A stretch of DNA of 8,337 nt from the NCBI GenBank assembly GCA_029010655.1, contig JAQXKW010000231.1:1-8337 (forward strand), written 5' to 3'. Position numbers and translations under genes: made by a program. This DNA is from Clostridia bacterium. Its GTDB lineage: Bacteria > Bacillota > Clostridia > Oscillospirales > CAG-272. Below the pieces are notes generated by a model. That model saw only the letters and a list, made by a program, of their open reading frames with translations, ran no database searches and was not told the origin of the DNA. Positions 5,764 to 8,337 of this stretch are shown here, one piece after another. Numbering within the stretch: the first letter of the stretch is position 1; every line of letters begins with the position of its first letter.

Positions 5764-6514
5764 AATAAAATACGGAGACACTCTCACGTCAATTGCCAAA
5801 AGCTTCAACACCACCGTTGACGCTATTGCCGGCGCCAACAATATTAAAAACAAAAATCTCATATACGCAGGGGACACGCTGTATATTCCCGATGTCTCCT
5901 CTTCCGCCTCTGCCTCCGCCGGCTCGGTTAGGACTGTCAGCGGCGGAGGGGTAATTTTAGGGGGAGACGAAAGCGCCGCAAAAAAGGCGGCGCAGTCCGT
6001 TGAAAGCTGGGAAAAACGGCGTCCGACGGAGTATAAGGACAACTACGCCGCAAAGATTGATTCCCTTTTGTCGGCACTTTCCTCAAGAAAGTTCAGCTAC
6101 GACCCTGAAAAGGACCCTTCGTATATAAAATACAGGGACAAGTACCTCTCCGACGCACTGCTTGCCATGGAGGATGCGGCAGGTGCGGCAAGCGCAAAAA
6201 CGGGAGGCTATTCCAACAGCTACGCACAGGCGGTGGGAAATCAGGCATTCGGCAAGTACATGCAGGATTTCTCGCAGATTTTGCCGGAGCTTTACGAGGC
6301 GGCATATGACCGCTATTCCGACGAGGGAGACGATTTGATTTCAAGAATTAAGCTTATATCCTCCCTTTCGGACGAACAGTGGGACAGATACAACGACGCT
6401 TTGAAAAATTATCTGTCCGAGGGAAAAATGCTTACGGACAACTACTCCAAGCTCTCAAAGGAGGATGCGGAGAATTATTTGAAGTATTTGGAGATTATGA
6501 AGAAGTATTCGTAA
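5753..6514 (+). CDS. LysM-domain protein with helical virion-type C-terminal region
   Basis: Starting at GTG 5753 the protein has 253 residues (259 if ATG 5735 is used). Residues 2-47 form one LysM domain: YKIKYGDTLTSIAKSF, then the NNI turn, then the GDTLYIP end. LysM domains bind N-acetylglucosamine chains of peptidoglycan. A Ser/Ala/Gly linker (48-72) leads to a long helical region (77-253). This contains FSYDPEKDPSYIKYRDKY (114-131) and ALLAMEDAAGAASAKTGGYSNSYAQAVGNQAF (135-166). The latter is a small-residue helix followed by 'TGGYSNSYAQAVG', which I recognise from tail/ejection-type proteins of Clostridia prophages. There is no signal peptide or catalytic hydrolase domain, so it is not a secreted autolysin. 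It more likely travels in a virion-like particle or is released on lysis. It is the last gene of the block, ending in tandem TAA TAA. Confidence 0.7.
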   Translation: MTYKIKYGDTLTSIAKSFNTTVDAIAGANNIKNKNLIYAGDTLYIPDVSSSASASAGSVRTVSGGGVILGGDESAAKKAAQSVESWEKRRPTEYKDNYAAKIDSLLSALSSRKFSYDPEKDPSYIKYRDKYLSDALLAMEDAAGAASAKTGGYSNSYAQAVGNQAFGKYMQDFSQILPELYEAAYDRYSDEGDDLISRIKLISSLSDEQWDRYNDALKNYLSEGKMLTDNYSKLSKEDAENYLKYLEIMKKYS

Positions 6515-6538
6515 TAAGCGGCTAGCGGCTGGAATAAC

Positions 6539-6638
6539 GCAGGGGGATTTTTGAAAGAATCCCCCTGCACCCCCAAAACTTTCAAGAAAAAATATATAGT
6601 TTTGTTTCTTTGCGCCTCTTTCTTTCCAAAGAAAGAGG
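6539..6638. repeat. Hairpin-rich intergenic segment, possible dispersed repeat
   Basis: Two hairpins lie here without a gene. GCAGGGGGATT (6539-6549) pairs with AATCCCCCTGC (6558-6568). CCTCTTTCTTT (6615-6625) pairs with AAAGAAAGAGG (6628-6638). The loop of the first, TTGAAAG at 6551-6557, is also complementary to CTTTCAA at 6579-6585, so a pseudoknot or alternative fold is possible. A second CCCCC run (6570-6574) could compete for the GGGGG arm. The first hairpin has no T tract and is not itself a typical terminator. Confidence 0.55.
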
Positions 6639-6640
6639 TA

Positions 6641-6684
6641 TAAAAAACAGTGCTGTCGCAGTAGGGCGACAGCACTGTTTTTTA
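6641..6684. terminator. Bidirectional intrinsic terminator between the virion block and alaS
   Basis: A perfect 19-base inverted repeat (6641-6659 with 6666-6684, loop AGTAGG) has a GC-rich core, CAGTGCTGTCGC, flanked by six A and six T. It therefore ends with a U tract when transcribed in either direction. It can stop rightward transcription from the LysM gene and leftward transcription of alaS, whose TAA stop (6684-6682) is part of the stem. Confidence 0.85.
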
Positions 6685-8337
6685 TTTCATCATTCCGGAA
6701 AGGATTTCCTTTGCGGCGGCAAGTGCCTCCGCAATCTTTGTTATGTCCTTACCGCCTGCCATTGCGGAATCGGGGCGTCCGCCGCCCTTTCCTCCGCAGA
6801 GCTGTGCCACGGCTCCCACCAGCTTTCCTGCGTGGGCTCCCGCCTTTACGGCATCTGCTCCGCAGACAGCCAGGAAGTTGAGCCGCTCTCCCTCATGAAT
6901 GGCAAGAACCGCAACGATGCCGCCGTCCTTATCACGGAGCTTATCGCCCAAGGCTCTTGCGGCGTCGGGGCTTGTTGCGCCCAGATCCGCTGCGGCAAGC
7001 TTTACGCCGCCGACGCTTTCGGCATTTGCCAAAATTTCGTCAAGTCTGCCGGAGGCAAGCTTCGAATTAAGAGAGTCAATAGTTTTTTTCTGTGCGGCAA
7101 GCTCGCCCACGGTCTGTGCGGCACGGTTCGCTATATCCGCAGGGTTATTAGCTTTAAGAGTTTTTGCGGTTTCTGCGATGAGATTTTCCTTTTCCTCAAG
7201 ATATTTCAGCACGTTTGTGCCTGTAACGCCAACTATACGGCGCACGCCGGAGGCAACGGACGCTTCGGAAACAATCTTGAAAAGTCCTACCTTTGCGGTA
7301 TTATCCACATGGGTTCCGCCGCAAAGCTCGGTGGAATAGTCGCCCATTTTGACCATTCTTACCACCTTGCCGTACTTCTCTCCGAACAGAGCCATAGCTC
7401 CGCTTTTCTTTGCGGTTTCAACGTCCGTTTCAACCGTTTCAACGTCTGCTCCGTCAAGGATAAATCCGTTTACGCAGTTTTCCGTTAGCTTTATTTCCTC
7501 GGGGGTCATTGCGGCAAAATGAGAGAAGTCAAAGCGGACCTCGTTTTCGTCCACATAGGAGCCTGCCTGCTCCACGTGGCTTCCCAGCACCTTGCGAAGC
7601 GCCGCCTGAAGCAGATGCGCCGCGGAATGGTTTCTGATTATTTTCTTTCTGCGGTCTTCAGCATACTCGACGAAAACCTTATCTCCCTCGCTGATACTTC
7701 CTTTTTCAAGGGTACAGAAATGGACATAAACTCCGTCCTCTTTCTTCGTATCGTTGACGGTCATGGTATCGCCGTTCTCTTTTCTGACAGTTCCCGTATC
7801 GCCGACCTGACCGCCGCTCTCTCCGTAGCAGACGGTTTTATCGAGAATTACTCTTACATCCCCCTCGGTAACGGTATTTGCTCTGCCCTCGTCGGTAACA
7901 AGTGCAAGCACCGTCGCAAAGGTGCCGTTTTCCGTATATCCGACAAATTCTGTTTTGGGAAGCTCTGCCATAAAGGTCTTTGCGGTGCCCTCCCAGCTTG
8001 AAAGATCCGCTCTTGCGGCTCTTGCTCTTTCCTTCTGCTCCTTCATAAGGGCGCCGAAGGCTTCTTCATCGGTGGAAAGCCCTTTTTCTGCGGCAATTTC
8101 CGCCGTTAAATCCATGGGGAAGCCGAAGGTGTCGTACAGCTTGAACGCTTTTTCGCCGGAGAGAATTTTTTCGCCCGCCTTCAGGGTTTCCTCTATATAG
8201 CCGGAGAGAATATTAAGTCCTGCGTCAATGGTCTGACCGAAACGCTCCTCCTCCATGGATATAATCTTCTTAATATAGTCCTGCTTCTCCCGCAGTTCGG
8301 GGTATGCGCCTCCGCTCTGCTCCACAACCACGTCGCA
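6682..8337 (-). CDS. alaS: Alanine--tRNA ligase, C-terminal two-thirds (runs off right edge)
   Basis: AlaRS charges tRNA-Ala in the cytoplasm and hydrolyses mischarged Ser/Gly-tRNA-Ala. The visible 551 residues, of about 870-880, cover the end of the aminoacylation domain (KAFKLYDTFGFPMDLTAE, about 63-80), the editing domain and the C-Ala domain. The editing site shows the zinc ligands HSAAH (His 237 and His 241 of the visible part) and CGGTH (Cys 339, His 343). These sit with QAGSYVDENEVRFDFSHF (257-274) and CYGESGGQVGD (170-180). The C-terminal domain has a helical stretch and ends with the glycine-rich GGKGGGRPDSAMAGGKD (514-530). No frameshift is seen. Class II motifs 1 and 2 lie outside the window. 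The gene runs convergently towards the virion block and shares a bidirectional terminator with it. Confidence 0.97.
   Translation of the reverse strand, partial: CDVVVEQSGGAYPELREKQDYIKKIISMEEERFGQTIDAGLNILSGYIEETLKAGEKILSGEKAFKLYDTFGFPMDLTAEIAAEKGLSTDEEAFGALMKEQKERARAARADLSSWEGTAKTFMAELPKTEFVGYTENGTFATVLALVTDEGRANTVTEGDVRVILDKTVCYGESGGQVGDTGTVRKENGDTMTVNDTKKEDGVYVHFCTLEKGSISEGDKVFVEYAEDRRKKIIRNHSAAHLLQAALRKVLGSHVEQAGSYVDENEVRFDFSHFAAMTPEEIKLTENCVNGFILDGADVETVETDVETAKKSGAMALFGEKYGKVVRMVKMGDYSTELCGGTHVDNTAKVGLFKIVSEASVASGVRRIVGVTGTNVLKYLEEKENLIAETAKTLKANNPADIANRAAQTVGELAAQKKTIDSLNSKLASGRLDEILANAESVGGVKLAAADLGATSPDAARALGDKLRDKDGGIVAVLAIHEGERLNFLAVCGADAVKAGAHAGKLVGAVAQLCGGKGGGRPDSAMAGGKDITKIAEALAAAKEILSGMMK

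Noticed and set aside
681..6701. TTCCGGAAA at 681-689 and 6693-6701 as possible attachment-site repeats flanking the block
   Set aside because: Only 9 bases and self-complementary. The right copy is within conserved alaS coding sequence, and the left copy is part of a longer palindrome. This is too short to claim as att sites without an empty-site comparison.
6610..7488. 292-residue plus-strand open frame over alaS
   Set aside because: It is the antisense shadow of the alaS editing and C-Ala domains. It begins inside a terminator hairpin region and is Cys-rich in a way typical of shadow frames.
1..8337. CRISPR arrays, tRNA or rRNA genes, insertion sequences
   Set aside because: No regularly spaced direct repeats, tRNA cloverleaf, rRNA segment or transposase frame was seen on either strand.

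Overview
The window looks like bacterial chromosome from a mid-GC member of the Bacillota, most likely a gut-type Clostridia (Oscillospirales-like). This rests on strong AGGAGG-type ribosome binding sites, frequent GTG starts, the MurD and AlaRS sequence style, and virion proteins of the kind common in Clostridia prophages. The taxonomic call is an inference from style and was not tested by a search.

Layout: (1) 1-565, minus strand: the 5' part of murD (cell-wall precursor ligase), running off the left edge. (2) 566-736: a divergent control region with a good sigma-A promoter for murD, a -10 box for the rightward genes and two palindromes. (3) 737-6514, plus strand: seven intact, closely spaced genes for phage virion parts, in the order scaffold-like protein, N4-gp56-type major capsid protein, small head-associated protein, head-tail connector-like protein, large propeller-like tail/stabilisation protein, small tail-associated protein, and a LysM protein with a helical virion-type C-terminus. 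A strong intrinsic terminator (3193-3231) and an approximately 170-base leader split this series after the third gene. (4) 6515-6684: a run of three hairpins, the last a bidirectional terminator overlapping the alaS stop codon. (5) 6682-8337, minus strand: the 3' two-thirds of alaS, running off the right edge.

The most notable point is that the virion genes are bracketed on both sides by housekeeping genes. The block keeps phage gene order but contains no terminase, portal, maturation protease, integrase, repressor, replication, lysis or tail-fibre gene. No frameshift or internal stop is seen in any of the seven genes, and each has a recognisable start signal. The block is therefore either a recently reduced prophage remnant or a retained, possibly domesticated, capsid/tail-part cassette. 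The sequence alone cannot decide, and packaging or portal genes could sit elsewhere in the genome.

Expected roles if expressed: the scaffold directs assembly of the capsid protein into a shell, the connector and propeller-like protein would form a neck or nozzle, and the LysM protein would contact peptidoglycan or be an ejected internal protein.
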